The notes under the pieces are model-generated. The model ran no database searches. It was not told the DNA's origin and was given only the letters and a program-made list of their open reading frames with translations. A program made the translations under genes and the position numbers. From Plecoglossus altivelis (Eukaryota > Chordata > Actinopteri > Osmeriformes > Plecoglossidae), in the NCBI GenBank assembly GCA_036571765.1, contig BROE01000020.1, positions 8,306,434-8,370,433 of the forward strand: a DNA stretch of 64,000 nucleotides. The letters are read 5' to 3'. Below, one piece after another: positions 12,496-25,398 of this stretch (position 1 is the first letter of the stretch; each line of letters opens with the position of its first letter).

Positions 12496-12889
12496 AGTAC
12501 CAAAACAGAAAAGACGTAAAACCACCCACACGCAAAGCCACACAGACGCAGACAAGGACAGTCTATCAGCGCAGTGGGCAGAGAGACATAAAGCAACCTG
12601 CCTCTCCTCACAGGCTGAGAAGCCCGGATCAGTCCCAACATTCGCTAAGCCCTCTGCAAAGGTGACTGTGACCCGTCGCTATGGCAACCCGGCACCGCAC
12701 TGATTGAGTAAGTAATTAGGCATTAAACTGATCTGACACAGAAAAAGCAACTGATAGTGAGACTGTGGAAGAGGGAGAGGTGGAGGAGGACAAAAGGAGG
12801 AGAAAGAGCAGGTAGGAGGTGAAAGGAAGGGGGGGGTGATGACAAGAAATGCAGGCGAAGAGGAAAAGGGAAAGGAGGTAAAAGGAAGG

Positions 12890-13045
12890 GGGGAGGAGGG
12901 TGAAGCTACAAGGGGGAAGTAGGAGGTAGGAGGAAGAAGGTAGGAAATAGGAGGTAGGAAGTAGGAGCTGGGAATACATCTAGGAGGTAGGCGATAGAAG
13001 GTAGCAGGTCTTGGGTAGGACGTGGAAGGTAAGAGGTTGGAGGTA
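12890..13045 (+). repeat. GTAGGAG degenerate repeat
   Basis: Repeated ggtaggag, gtaggaa and gtagcag heptamer-like units. They give S/Y/P/L-rich minus-strand frames without coding meaning. Confidence 0.82.
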
Positions 13046-15714
13046 GAAAGGAGAGGTACTTCTCCACCAAAGCATACCAAACAGAAAGATTACAAGGTCT
13101 ATAGTGCTGCATAGGCTTGAAATAGTTTGGATGGCACAATAGCAGATTCAAAACAAATTCAAGACTTCTGAATCAGGCAAAAACGAGAGAAGAAAAAAAA
13201 AAGAAGCCACCATTCAGACGAGACAAAAGGACAGCCTTCACATGGCTCCCCCGACTCTATGTCGAGTCAGTGGAGTATGCATGACAGACTCACGGACAGA
13301 GGAAGAAAACGCTGCTGAAGATCTGTCAGTGTTTTCTCTTCTGACAGGGAGCAGGACCCCTCATGCACCATTCATCCCCTCTGCAGGGGGGAAACTAGCG
13401 CCAGTCCAAACCACAGCCATCTTTTAGAGGGTTGCCATGGACCAGAATGCTCATCCAAAAAAAACAAACAGAAGTAGACGAAGAAGAAAGATGAGTTAGG
13501 GAACGGTAAGACGAAGGGCGGCTTTCGGAATTCTTTCTGAACTGCTGTGAAATACGCTTCCTCTGTCGCTGTGTTGCTCTTCTCCACTCCAGGTTTGGTT
13601 TATAGACTGGACGTGGTCTGCATCAGATATCATGCCAGCGTAAGCCAGCGTGTGTGTGTGCTTGTCTCAACCCAGGCAGCGAACCGAAACATACATACTC
13701 AAGCCAACCAGGTTCCCAGGGGGCATCACCACAGATTATTGTCCTATTTCCTTTTCCTGCCCCCAAACATTTATTTGTATTTTTTTATTTTATTGACATG
13801 GACCTACTCATACACCCGTAAAAGAAACATACGGTCCTCAGACCCGCTAAAGATTAGGAACCAGCCCGGGCGAACGTAATCAGATTCCCAGCATGTTTGG
13901 AACATCTATTGATCAGTCCCTTGTGTTCTGCTCTGCCCCAGAGGGCTGTGTCATCCAGCAGGAATGCTTTATTTCCCTGGAGGGGGAAGATGTAAACACT
14001 GGCAAACACGGCTGGTAAATAATGCATGCTGACTAAATGCAACCACGGGGGGGCTCGTGATTGAAGGGCCCCGCACCTTTCCCAGAGACGTCTGACGGCC
14101 GCGCTGGCATGTCACAAACCCCAGGAGGGGAGGAGGGGTGAGGCCCTTCGCTGCTGCTCCAGGGGGTTGGAGGAAGGCAGGAGAGGAAGGGGGGATGGTA
14201 GGGCTGACAGACTGGAAGGTCTGGAGGTTTGGAGGGAAAGAAGAACTGGAATAGAGGAATGGATGGAGAGATGGATGGTGGGAGGGTTTTAGGGTTGAAG
14301 ATCTGGAAGGAATGAGGGATGGAAGTTTGTAGTGATAGAGGGAGTTTTCCTCCGGGAGATTTCTTTCTCCCAGCAGCTCTCGTGTATCTAAAGCTCTTTC
14401 TGATCCTCCAGTCATGCTAAAACTCCAGACGCTCTCCTCCTCTGGTGCTTGAGGGCAGGAAGACATCTTCTGACAGCACACTAACCGCCTCGTCAAGGTC
14501 TCCTCTCATCCTCGAATCACTCCTCTCATCCTCTACAACATCCTCTCATCCTCCCCATCCTATTAACCTTATCTTGCCCAATTCTTCTCCTTCTCCCCAC
14601 CCTCTTCCTCCTTTTCTCTTCACCTCTCCCATTCCTCTCCTCTTCAACACCATTCAATCCCTCCATGGACACACAAACATGTTTCCAACACAGGAGAAAA
14701 CCCCCCAGCGTCCACATCTGCTCCCTCCTGCCTGGTCGCCTAGCCATCCCCAGCCCCTGAAACTGTGCACGCGTTCCCCCAGAGCCACAGGCACAACCGC
14801 TGCTCCCTGACAGGTGTGATAAAGCTGTCAAATCGCTAGACACAGATGATGTCCTAGCAGGTAAAGTGACAGGTAAATGTGTTAAGAGTGGCATTTTAAA
14901 CTGCCTCCCGCGTATCGCCCTCTTCGTATTTAGCATTAGCGCGGGGGTGGGAGGGGAGGGGGAGGACAATGGAGAGTGAAAAGAGAAGGAGGAAAAGAAG
15001 GGTGGAGGTCTGTGTTTTCGTTGAGGAGGCTTAGGAGGAGATGAGGACGACAATGGGAAAGGAAAGATGGCGGCCAGCGTGCACGGCCTTGTGTTCAGAG
15101 AGGAGGACTTTGAGAAGAGCCCTCCAGCTACCCAACATGGAGTGGGAGCCACCATAATAGATTCACACACTTCCTTTGTCCAGAGGGAGGATTAGAAGAT
15201 GCGATTCTCCAGATTTGCTGTGCGTGAACACACTTGGAGTGGGTAAATACTTCCCCCCTCCCTAACACTCTCTTTCGATCTCGAGTTCAAGAGCATTCAC
15301 TCTCTGAAGAGAGCCTGCCTCAGGAACTGAATTTCAACTGGAGAGCCAATTACTCATCAATTAGCTTGGTCAGCACTATTGTTTACCCAAACGTTTCTCA
15401 GCTGCGCCATATCGCAAGCTCACGCACCTCAGACCCTGCATCAGAGCGTGAAGAGATGCTTCCAGAAGGATCCCCCTGCAGGTGAGGCAGACACCTGGGC
15501 CTCTGAACATGACACCTACTCCAGGTGAACTAGGGAGGGTGGAAGGGTCGAAGAGAGGTGGGGGAGGGCTGGGGGGGGGCTGTCTGAGGTAGGATTACCA
15601 ACATGCTCAGACGTTAGAGTGCCCTCGTGTCAACGATCCTTGAGGACGCGAACCGCAAACCAGCGTGACACTTCACTTCAACCGTACCACCTTGCACCGC
15701 AAAAAACTAATCAG

Positions 15715-15815
15715 GCGTGGATGCGTGCGTGGGTGCGGGCGTGGGTGCAAGCGTGCGTGAGTGCATGCGTGGGTGCATGCGTGCGTAGGTGCGAGCGTGG
15801 GTGTGTGCGCGTGTG
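15715..15815 (+). repeat. GTGCGTGG / GTGCATGC repeat
   Basis: Alternating purine-pyrimidine repeats of gtgcgtgggtgc and gcatgcgtgggt type, about 100 bases. Confidence 0.85.
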
Positions 15816-16039
15816 ACGCAGATACGACCCAAACATGTGGCGACTGGGACAGACAGCAGAGAGGGAGTTTGGCGACAGGATGTCGGTTTAAAGGGCAACT
15901 CTGGGCTGAGCCAGTGTTCGCACCTCATCCACCCTAATCCTGCTGCACGCCTCTGATTTCCATGCTAATACCATAATACCAAGAGCCTTGTTGAGGAACC
16001 CTGCAGGGCTGAGTCAGTCACATAAGAGGAAAGGGAAGG

Positions 16040-16180
16040 ACAGAGAGGGAATGACAGAGAGAGAGAGAGGATGGGGGAGAAAGAGAGAGAGAATGAGAGA
16101 GACGGGTGGGAGAAAAACGGAGTAGGAGATAGAGAGCAATAGCGATTGAGAGAGCGGTATGGGAGAGAGAGACTATGTGT
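16040..16180 (+). repeat. GA-rich degenerate microsatellite
   Basis: gagagaga runs with aaagagagag and gggagaga interruptions, followed by a short TG run. Confidence 0.82.
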
Positions 16181-16332
16181 GTGTGCGTGCGAGAGAGTGA
16201 GCGAGTGTTCGCGTGTGTTTGCGTAAGCGTGTCTTGGAGAAAGCATAGAGTGTACATTACAACAGCAATGCCTTGTACACACATGCATCTACACACACAC
16301 ACACGCAAACACCAAAAGCTTTTCCGTCGGAA

Positions 16333-16367
16333 GGAAAACCACCGGGTGATTGTCCTGGTGGTTTTCT
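16333..16367. repeat. Short stem-loop, 14-bp stem
   Basis: gaaaacc-acc (16334-16343) pairs with ggtggttttc (16357-16366), extended by G-C and G-T pairs on both sides. The loop is tgattgt. The function is unknown. Confidence 0.6.
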
Positions 16368-16426
16368 ATTTTGAAAAAGTAGGCCAGCCCGCCATAAACA
16401 GGCAAAACCAGGAGAACGACAGTTGG

Positions 16427-16457
16427 GCATGTTCCACTGTTCCACTGTTCCACTGTT
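16427..16457 (+). repeat. Three copies of a 10-bp repeat
   Basis: ttccactg is repeated three times at 10-base spacing. Confidence 0.85.
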
Positions 16458-16759
16458 GGTTTATATGGCGCTGTGGCTTCGGTCACATGACACACGTGCG
16501 TTTCCGTGGACGCCCCTGAGGTGGCGCAGTGTGCTGGGATGGAGAGGAAACCCGTGGTGGAGCAAGGCCTCTCCCCTCATGTCTCTTACCTGACAGTAGG
16601 GAGGGAGGGTGGCTGGGGGAACAGCCAGGAGGGAGGGGGAAGGGAGAGGTGGGGGTGAGATGGCGGGGAGGGGTGTGCGGGCAGAGGGGGTCTGGTCCTA
16701 CCTATGCCATCACTCACCACAGCTGGAACCCAGAGAGACGTTTGAGCTGCCAGACGCCA

Positions 16760-16912
16760 AACTCATACACGCACACGCACGTCGATACAGAACATACCAA
16801 AAACAAGACCCCTGTTCACGTGCGCACACACACAAGCCCCTTCTCGCATGGACACACACACACACAAGCCCCTTCTCGCATGCACACACACACATACACA
16901 CGTACACACTCG
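16760..16912 (+). repeat. CA-rich tract with a 32-bp tandem unit
   Basis: cacaagccccttctcgcatg occurs at about 16831 and 16863 within CA repeats. Confidence 0.85.
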
Positions 16913-17024
16913 GACAGGGGCAGGCAGCTAATCCCAAACATGTTTTTTCAATCATTCTAACAGGGATCTTTCTGACAGTCAGTCCATCAGGGAACATCGA
17001 GGCACCACATGCATCTCTTTGGCC

Positions 17025-17175
17025 TGTCTGTCTACGCTGCCTGTCTGTCTACACTGCTTGTCTGACTTAACTGCCTGTCTGTCTGCTTTCTATCAGCATG
17101 TCAGCTTGCCTGTCTAACCATCTGTCTGTCTGTCTGATAGCACTGCCAGCCTGCTTGTCTGTCTGTCAGTCTAAC
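17025..17175 (+). repeat. CTGT / CTGC tetranucleotide-rich tract
   Basis: Repeated cctgtctgtct segments separated by short unique sequence. Confidence 0.75.
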
Positions 17176-17877
17176 CATTTGAAGCACAATGCCTTAAAGA
17201 AGGACATGAACAGAGTAAAATGGCTGATCCACTGGGGTTTATTCTACCATTAGAGGTACAGTGAGGTTACTGGATCTGTGAATCTATATAGATAGCAGAG
17301 AGCTTGAAAAAAGCTTCTATGACCAATTGGAAAGCTACAGAACTTCTCTGTCCTTTAATGAGCATGAAGTCTGCCTTTATCTGTAGGTTCAGATTAAACT
17401 GCATCACTGCTATAAACAGTGGCATTCATTATGAGTCTGGTATAAGAAGTTATCTAAGTATTTCATATATATATACATAAACAAATGTACATTTCCTCAT
17501 CATCTGTCAACCTATAAGCAGCTATTGTTGTCTCTGGAGTGATGTGATGCATTGTGGGTATGTGTGAAGGTGTGCAGCACAAAGAGAGACCGCTGAAGCG
17601 CTGAGATCCACGCCAGCTAGCCTTATCTGCAGATGAAAATGCTATTTGAGGCGCATGAATAATAACGTTATACACGTTTAAGCATATCATATGACTTATT
17701 CATTTGTGTGAACGGTCTCAGCTGGGCCCCAGCATTGATTTCACAGCCACAGCAGGTCTCCAGAGATTCTCTATTGGTTTCCCAGCTGCCCTCGCAAATG
17801 ATCCGGTGTGATTACTATCTATAAAGACCTGCCCGCAGAAGGCATGGAAAACACTCATCCTTACTCTTCCAGGTCTG

Positions 17878-18075
17878 TCTGTCTGCGTGTGTGATTGTCT
17901 GTGTGTGTGTGTTGGTGTGGGGGATTGTGTGTGTGTGTGTTAGTGTGGGTCTACGTGTGTGTCTACAGAACGTACGTGAGCGTGCGTTCTTGTGTGTTAA
18001 ACGCGTTTCAGTGCGTAAGTGAGTCCTGTGTGTGTAACAAATGTGTCTGTGTATGTGTGTGTGTGTGTGTGTGTA
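17878..18075 (+). repeat. TG-rich tract
   Basis: Several TG runs, the purest at about 18046-18075. The V/C-rich frame is an artefact. Confidence 0.88.
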
Positions 18076-18329
18076 TCCTGTGCTTCTGTTTGAGTGAGCA
18101 GTGTTACATCATCAGTGCAGGCCCTCCCGGACATGAGTTTTCACCGCCCCCAGGGGACACACATCACTGCAGGTCTGGTCCCGCTCACATGGTGGGCGTG
18201 TGTCGCCCGGGGTTGGATTCCCCCCTCTGAAATCTTAACAGGTCAGGAATGAGAGTAAAATAAAGTTAGAGGACGGGGGCCAGGAACAAGAGGAAGACAT
18301 GGTTTTAAAGTGTAAACGTGGACCATTAA

Positions 18330-18620
18330 AACCCCCATCCTGTCTGTCACTCTGCCCCATGCTGAGTTTGCTTAGTGAAGCGCTATTATGTAAATGAAGT
18401 GCTTGCTGAGCCTGACTGGGGAACATATCATTGAAGCTATTAAAAGAGAAATTGTAATAACCCTTCGTTGAGGTGACTCCATTAAACATCCTGAAGGTGC
18501 AATCCCATGCTAAAGTAATCCTATTGATTAGGACTTTAATCCACTGGGGACTGATGGCCAGGAGACTAAATGACTTGGCTGAAACACTCCAAGAATACTC
18601 AACCAAAATACATCTGCCAG
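18330..18620. promoter_or_regulatory. Candidate conserved non-coding block (low confidence)
   Basis: A repeat-free island between low-complexity stretches, rich in homeodomain-like ATTA/TAAT cores (for example cctattgattaggactttaat near 18520). This is judged by texture only; no comparison could be made. Confidence 0.25.
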
Positions 18621-18910
18621 CGCGTTGTACAGTCGTGTCATTCTAATGTCTTCCACTAACAAAATAATCCTTTGTTTTTCATGTTGATACTGCACTGCTT
18701 TACAAAGGTCAGTTGCCTCGACTTAATATGAATTGCCTGAATTACAATATCTCAGAGCTGAAAGAGAGAGAGAGAAAATGCTGGAACCCGCTCCTTAAGC
18801 CTCAAAGCGAACCGCTCGCTGAAGTCCGTCACACCCCACCTGCCACCCCCTGGTAATCTGAAAAGGCCGGTGTGGTCTGTACAAGCGCCTAAGTCCTGAG
18901 CTGGCTGAGG

Positions 18911-18926
18911 CCCCCCCCCCCCCCCC
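18911..18926 (+). repeat. Poly-C tract
   Basis: About 16 consecutive cytosines. Confidence 0.9.
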
Positions 18927-18959
18927 AACCTCCCACTCCACCCCCACCTCCTGCCCCTG

Positions 18960-19480
18960 GCCAGCCCGGAGTAATTGGACTACAGCCGATTAAGCGCTGA
19001 GCAGTGGTGCTGTTACCCTTCTGTTGTGGTGACCCCTTGCCTCTTAGACTGGTTATCTCTTAACCCACCATTTTGCCCTGCACTTCATATCTCAGCTTCT
19101 ACATGGCCGACTCTGCCTTTTAACCTCAGGTTATCAAAATGGCCCCTGAGTGTTTCGATGTGGGTTCTGTGTGCAGCGCAACACGCCGTGTCGACCCATT
19201 AGAAACCTCAAAGACTGTTTGCCCCAGAGCTAAATGGGTCAAAACCTTGTGATGGCGTAAACGCTGCGTTTCTCCAGGCAGACTGAAGTGTGGCTACATT
19301 TGAGCCTCTTTAGCCTCTGACGGGGTTGTGCCAATTGATTTATCGTTGAATCTGGATTAATCTGAGAACAACAAACGATTAGCCCTGTGATCGGTGAATG
19401 GAATCATAGCCAAGGGCAGAATCACTCTCTTAATGCCTCTATGCTGCGTTAATGCAATTAAAAATGCGATTTGACACCTT
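18960..19480. promoter_or_regulatory. Candidate conserved non-coding block (low confidence)
   Basis: Repeat-free sequence with many ATTA/TAATC cores (tctggattaatctgag, aacgattagcc, gttaatgcaattaaa). No coding potential was seen. Confidence 0.22.
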
Positions 19481-20149
19481 TGATAGAACAGTTATTCATC
19501 AAAAACGCTTTGATCTCGCTATCTTTTGAAGGTCTTGTCCATAGATCCTTTCCGTCAATCGTAATTCTTCTTTTCTCATTGAACAAACGTCTGTTTTTTC
19601 CAGACTTCCAGACTGTCCAAACCCACAAAACTCAAATCAAAACATTTTCTGAAATAACCAGCTGCAGACTCCTGCTCTTCTTTGCTCTTCCCCACCACTC
19701 TGCTTTCCTCTTACCCTACTCTCCTCTCCTCTTTCCTCCTCTCCTCTCTTTTCTCTGCTCTCCTCCCCTCCTCCCCCATCCACCGATAGACAGACAGAGA
19801 TAGAAATCTTTTAAAAACTGATTAATCGAGAGAGGAAAAAATAAAAAGAAAGATAAAGGGAGGGAGGGAGGGAGGGATGGGGGGGTCCTGTGTGTCAGTG
19901 TGCCTCTGGAGGAAGAAATAGACAGCCCTGCTGAGGCCATTAGTACCGACAGGGGCTGAAATCGGTCAGATCAGCTGCAGCTTTACAGAGAAGCTACAGG
20001 GAGCCAGCCACCGCTGAGGTAGCTAGGGACCACGCCGCGCAGAGGGAGACGGAGAGAGAGACGGAGAGAGACACAGGAAGGGGGGAGGATGAAAGTAATA
20101 TGTCATTTGGTCCACAGTTACAGCCCAGAGCGAAGCAGAACAGAATGGA

Positions 20150-20320
20150 GGAAAGCACAATAAAGCAGAACAGAGCAGAATAGATTAGGGCAGAGTCAAG
20201 CAGAGGAGAGTGGAACATAGCAGAATGCAGTAGAACAGAGTCGAATAGAGTAGAGTAGAGAGGAATCGAATAAAGTAGAGCAGAACAGAATAAAGCCGAG
20301 CCGAGTAGAGTAGAGGTTCA
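20150..20320 (+). repeat. Degenerate pentanucleotide repeat (AGAAC/AGAGT/AGAAT)
   Basis: Tandem pentamers such as cagaacagag, tagagtagag and gaatcgaata, in near-unbroken 5-base periodicity. Confidence 0.85.
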
Positions 20321-22074
20321 GGTGGAAAAGGCTTCCCTTTGTGATGCAGATGACAACGCAATCAGTGCCCCTTTGTCTCGGCCCGGTGGGCTGTGGTCCC
20401 GGGACATTGAGAAGCAGACACTAATCCGCTGGGTTTGTGTTCTCTGGGCGTGCTCAGAGAGGCAGCACCACAGTACCTGGGGTGTGTGTGGATGGGGGTC
20501 TCACACACGAGGTCTGACCTCTCTCAGGCTAGACGCCCCCATCCCCCCCTCCCTCCTCCTCCTCTTCCTCCTCCGTCCTTTCCCCTCCATGCATGGAAGG
20601 AAAAGGCATGCCTTCTTCCGACTTCTCAATGGCGGTGGGTTTCAAGCCGGTCTCCGGCGACACAGGAACTAAGCTGTCGGTGCTGTCGAAATGTGCATTA
20701 GAAGACGCATGGCAACAATGAAGGTGTTCATAATCTTGAGCGCTTGATCAAGCGTTTTGCACATGTGACACGCTGATGGTTTGGAATTAGCCAGTCAGGC
20801 TCCCGCTCTAATTAAGACGTTGACGCTGATTGGTGGGCATGGACAATGTAGGACGTGGAAGCATCTCAGACAAAGGGGAGTGAAAGGTAAACAGAAATCT
20901 GCAACGTGGGACTTTGACAAACAAAACTCTCAAATTACACCCTCCACACTGACAGTGTTATTGTATCAGTGCTTAACTAAAACCACATACTGTACTCTTC
21001 TGAGGTGGCTGGCTTTACTTATTGAGTTATGCAGTTAGACCTCTTATTAAATCACTTCTTAACGTCTTTTCAAACTTGATTAGCTCGTTGTAACGCTCTG
21101 TAACAGGCAGACAGCACCGCCGTGTCACCAGACGGCTTGTCGGGGGGGTGCACAGCGTTGAAGAGCCGAGCACGTCTACGGCCACACCACGCTAGAAGGT
21201 GTTTACGTCAAGCTTGGAAGTTGCAACACAATGGTTTGAATCACCTTGGTCACAGACGCTCACTTTAGTCATGCACATTTTCACGGCAACATGCTGAAAC
21301 AATTATAGCCTTAGGATAGAACAACACAGCTATCCGGTGGCTTTTTTTTCAAGATTAAAAAAACGGACTCAAGCGATCACTTAGACAAGCCGTACAAGCA
21401 TAATACATAGGTGCTCAATTGTGTCGCTTTTTCCGGGCACAGTCACTCCAACGTAGAATTTAAAAAAAATGCTTATAGTGAAATTCTACACACAAACCAT
21501 TGGGAAATTGATATGGAAGTGTCTGTGGTGAACAGAGCTGGCGTTGTGCAAACCTGACCCAGCGAAGAACTGAACAGTGACATGGTGGATGTGAGCTTGA
21601 CCCCCTGCTGCAGTACTGTCCTAGGATCACTAGGATCCATAGGAGAAAAAAAGAAGCAGCAAAGAGATTTGGGAAATCGGAAACGTCCGTACGAGGTCAG
21701 TGAGCTCGCACGGTCACCTGGAGACCTGAACCACCTCTGGTGCTCGTGGCAGCTGGGAGACGCTAAAGACTCGACCACTGTGGTCATATGAGGGACGCTA
21801 AGTGAGGCTCAGGCTTTGTGTGGAGACCGAACTCTGTCACAGCTCTCACAGAAAGGAGGACATGCTAAACCAATACACTGGTCTTTTTACTGTATAGACA
21901 TCAAAGTATAGTTATATTAGTGGACTAGCTTAAATGAGTTATATTTATATTAAAATACTGTGAGAGACAAAAATAACTGGCCTGGCAAGACAAAACAGTG
22001 TTTTTAAATGTATTTGTCAAGATTAATTTGAATATGTTTGATCTTTAAATCCCGTATAAATTAGTACTATAATG

Positions 22075-22110
22075 TAATATAATATAATATAAAATAAAAA
22101 ATATAGTGAA
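22075..22110 (+). repeat. AT-rich ATAAT repeat
   Basis: taatataatataatataaaataaaaaata. Confidence 0.8.
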
Positions 22111-22895
22111 CATTTATTAATTCCAAAAGTGCAAAAATACACAAAAAAATGTTCTGCTTACTTTTAACTGCTTTTAGTCAGATCTGTCTTTTTATAGTAT
22201 CAGTGTTGTATAATGATTAAGTGGAAACAGACGAGGTCCAAGCAACATAGGCCCACCAACTGTTCTGCTATAAAGACATGGTCACTTTGATCACTTTGAA
22301 CAGCCAGCACAAAACTGCTACTATTTAGACGGCACTTCGTCAAAGAGCTAAATGGCACGTGAATGAATTTATTCATTGGTACATCCATTTATTAATATAA
22401 AATCACTACTAGCAGAGATGAATGCCAGTATTCTGACAATTCGATTCATCTTCATAATTTTGATATTGAAATGTTACTTAAATAATTCATGAGTATATTA
22501 GTATTTTTTTCTAAGATGGTTGATGTAATAGACTGAACGTTACAAATGACTTCCTTGATGTTATGGATGGATGGCTGCTTGTGACCGTCGGCAGCGCAGA
22601 GACGCACGGCTGCAGGACAGAAACAAAAGATGGCCGGCTCAAACTGCAGCCGCAATGAGGTCACACCGCACCAAGAGGGGACGAGGGAGTTAGTTGCTGG
22701 AGAAACTCGCAACCACCCTCCCACACGCACTCAGCGACCACAACCCAACCCTCCCCCTCATGACTCCCCAGCAAGCGATCTCTCGGAGCCCCAGCAGCGA
22801 TAACCCTGATCTAGACCTCAAGGTAACTCGTGGACGTCCACGAAATGTGACACCCATCCTAAAGTGAAACAACTGGTACCAGCACTAATTGAAAT

Positions 22896-22930
22896 TTTGC
22901 ATGCAAAGTGACAATGCCTGGGCCCTGGGC
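22896..22930. promoter_or_regulatory. Clustered POU-, SOX- and AP-2-like motifs
   Basis: TTTGCATGCAAA (22896-22907) is a palindromic double octamer-like site. ACAATG (22911-22916) is a SOX core three bases later. GCCCTGGGC (22922-22930) matches the AP-2 consensus GCCNNNGGC. The motifs are seen; enhancer activity is inferred. Confidence 0.35.
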
Positions 22931-23743
22931 AGCCGGGATTAGAGGCTGAATAGAGGCAGATTCTTTGTGAAAGCCCACAGTGGTGGTTGGCGTGCACACG
23001 AGATCCTCGCATCTGCTCTCCTGCTCGACTGAGAAAACACTAGATTGTGTACAGCCACTCATTTTACCTTCATTTAATCCTGCTTCGGAGACCAGCCCTC
23101 CCCCTTTCTGCCCCCGACTCCTACTGCCTTTTGTTACCCTGATAAAAACCATAACACAGTATCCATGTTAGGATAACACGTCTATGTGGGGCTGCTCACT
23201 ACAGCACTGTACACACAGGCCTCCTCCTGTTACATCGCAAAGCAACCCACTCAAACTTGGCAGACTTTTCAAAAGCATTAACGACTGGTAGTTCCATGCC
23301 CCAAACAACTGTTATCTACTTGTAGTAGACAAATGCGTAGGAAAACTCATAATTGAATTTGTTTGTAGAGGAAGACCTCTCTTTCATATAGCAGCACTGA
23401 ACAACGAGCATTCGTTCCAATAGCTACAAACCAGAATCTTTGTCAATCTAAGGAGAATACACACAAAACACACTGTACGGTAGAAGGGAAAAAAAGCCCT
23501 GACTCTAGAAAAGGCAGCGCTTGAAGTCTACATTACATAGTCGGAGCAGCTGCTACAATATCTAATCCCAACTAAAAAAGATGTTATTGACAGAATTCTC
23601 TTCGCACTGCAGTCATAAAACAACGCTCCGTTCAAAGCAGCGTTTCCTTGGTGATAAATCGATTCCTGTCATAGTTTCTGTGAGAGACACTCTCGAGTCT
23701 TGTCGTTGTCAAATGAGTGCAGCTGGTCCCACACCTGTGGCTG

Positions 23744-23787
23744 TGACTCAGATAAACAAACCAATAGGTAAACAAACAGACATGTCT
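23744..23787. promoter_or_regulatory. Clustered AP-1, forkhead and p53-half-site-like motifs
   Basis: TGACTCA at 23744-23750, ATAAACA at 23752-23758, GTAAACAAACA at 23768-23778 and the palindrome AGACATGTCT at 23778-23787 all fall within 44 bases of repeat-free sequence. Confidence 0.3.
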
Positions 23788-25379
23788 GACACCACAGGTT
23801 TAATAAGACTTCCCTGCCAGAGCTCTGATTCCGATAATGTGTCTTACAGAGATTCGCCTGCTCTCATTAATTACCACTGAGAGACTTTTCACATTGACTG
23901 GGAGGGGGTCTACGTGCACACTCCTCACCCATCTCAGCAGTGGATCTGTTTGTTAATGAACTAACCCACGTAACGCTTCGGAGACGGAGTCTTGAGAGTT
24001 AACTAATGCATCCCAGGTGCTTCAGCGTGCTGATCATGTGGTTAAAAAGTAGCCATGCCGACGGTTGACCTCATGGTCTGAAGGGCGGTCTTTGGTTCGG
24101 CACGCACTCGGCCTGCCTCACCAACGACAAAACACAGTCGAAGACCACTGGAATTATATACAGAGAGAACGCATAGGCGAGGAGACCGATTTGAAATAAT
24201 GTAATTGCCACAAACACGGTGAGCCTTTAATAACAATCTATATCGCGACGGCACAGCCTTCGTCAGGGCGGCCATTTTCTTTGTGTGTGACCTCGTAGCC
24301 ATCAACACTCTTCGCTGCATGGCTACTCCCTGTTGCGTGTTGTTGTTCGGATTAGGGCGGCAGTGACCTCTTTTTCAACTCTTGATTTTTCATACGTAGC
24401 CCTCTCCTGCTTCTTCATTGGGCAATAGGCTGGGCTGACAGGAAGGGAAGGATGGCTATCCTCTCTCTACACCCACTGCGTTGGCGCTGAGGGTGAACAG
24501 TCCCCATGCTCAACCGTTCGTCGAATACCGTGCGACGCGTTTTGGAATTGAACACGATAGAGATATCAAAACGGTGGGTAACACACGTGTCACAGAATAG
24601 ACATAGAGCAGATCGTAAATTGCAGTTAGTCTAAAACGGGATGAAACGCATTGCGTTCCGCGGAACGACGAGTCTGAAAGTGCAGCATGGCATAGACGGG
24701 GGGAGCATGGAGCCAGGCTAGTGCTAGAAGGTCTCCTGAACCAGGGTTAGCCACATCCCTCTGGATCAAAAGGCCTGTCCTCATGCATACTAGCATTACA
24801 GACAGAGCCAACGCGGAGGTAAAGTAGCACGAGTTCTGGGGAGAACAAAACAGTTCCATTGATGGCTACGGTAAACACAAACCCTGTCTGTCACTGCCAG
24901 TGAAATATAGCCCTCTCTTTCAAGGCTCTTTTAATATCTTTTGCAGTCTCACAAGAAGGTCACGTCATATTGCCACGTTTGCATTCCAGAGACAGCAAAA
25001 AAGCAGCATTCCACTCAAAGCAATTGCTTTAGAGATATCAAGTTGCTATTGTTTTGCACTACATTGTATACTCTATGGGTAACTATCTCTAGGGCCGAAA
25101 AACTTGTTTTGAGGGAAGAACATCACAAAACCTCTGGCAAACAGCCACGTTTCCACTTTAACCCTGTCACTCCCTACCGTACACAGGGGCATTGTGAAGC
25201 AGTAAGTCCACTCATTTCAACAGATACTTGCTGATTACTCTCATGGCATAGCGGATTTACCTCAAAAATTAGAGAAAAAAATTCCATCTCCAAAAACTCC
25301 TGTACATAGAACACGTTTTATTTTTTATATTTTTAATTAAGCACAGAAGCACCAAAAATCTGGGGGTAATTTTCCAGTA

Positions 25380-25398
25380 ATAATAATAATAATAATAT
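25380..25398 (+). repeat. AAT trinucleotide repeat
   Basis: Six tandem taa/aat units. Confidence 0.88.

Noticed and set aside
14526..15170. 214-codon minus-strand open frame
   Set aside because: Low-complexity P/S-rich translation of CT-rich and GGAGG-rich DNA. No domain, splice pattern or family resemblance.
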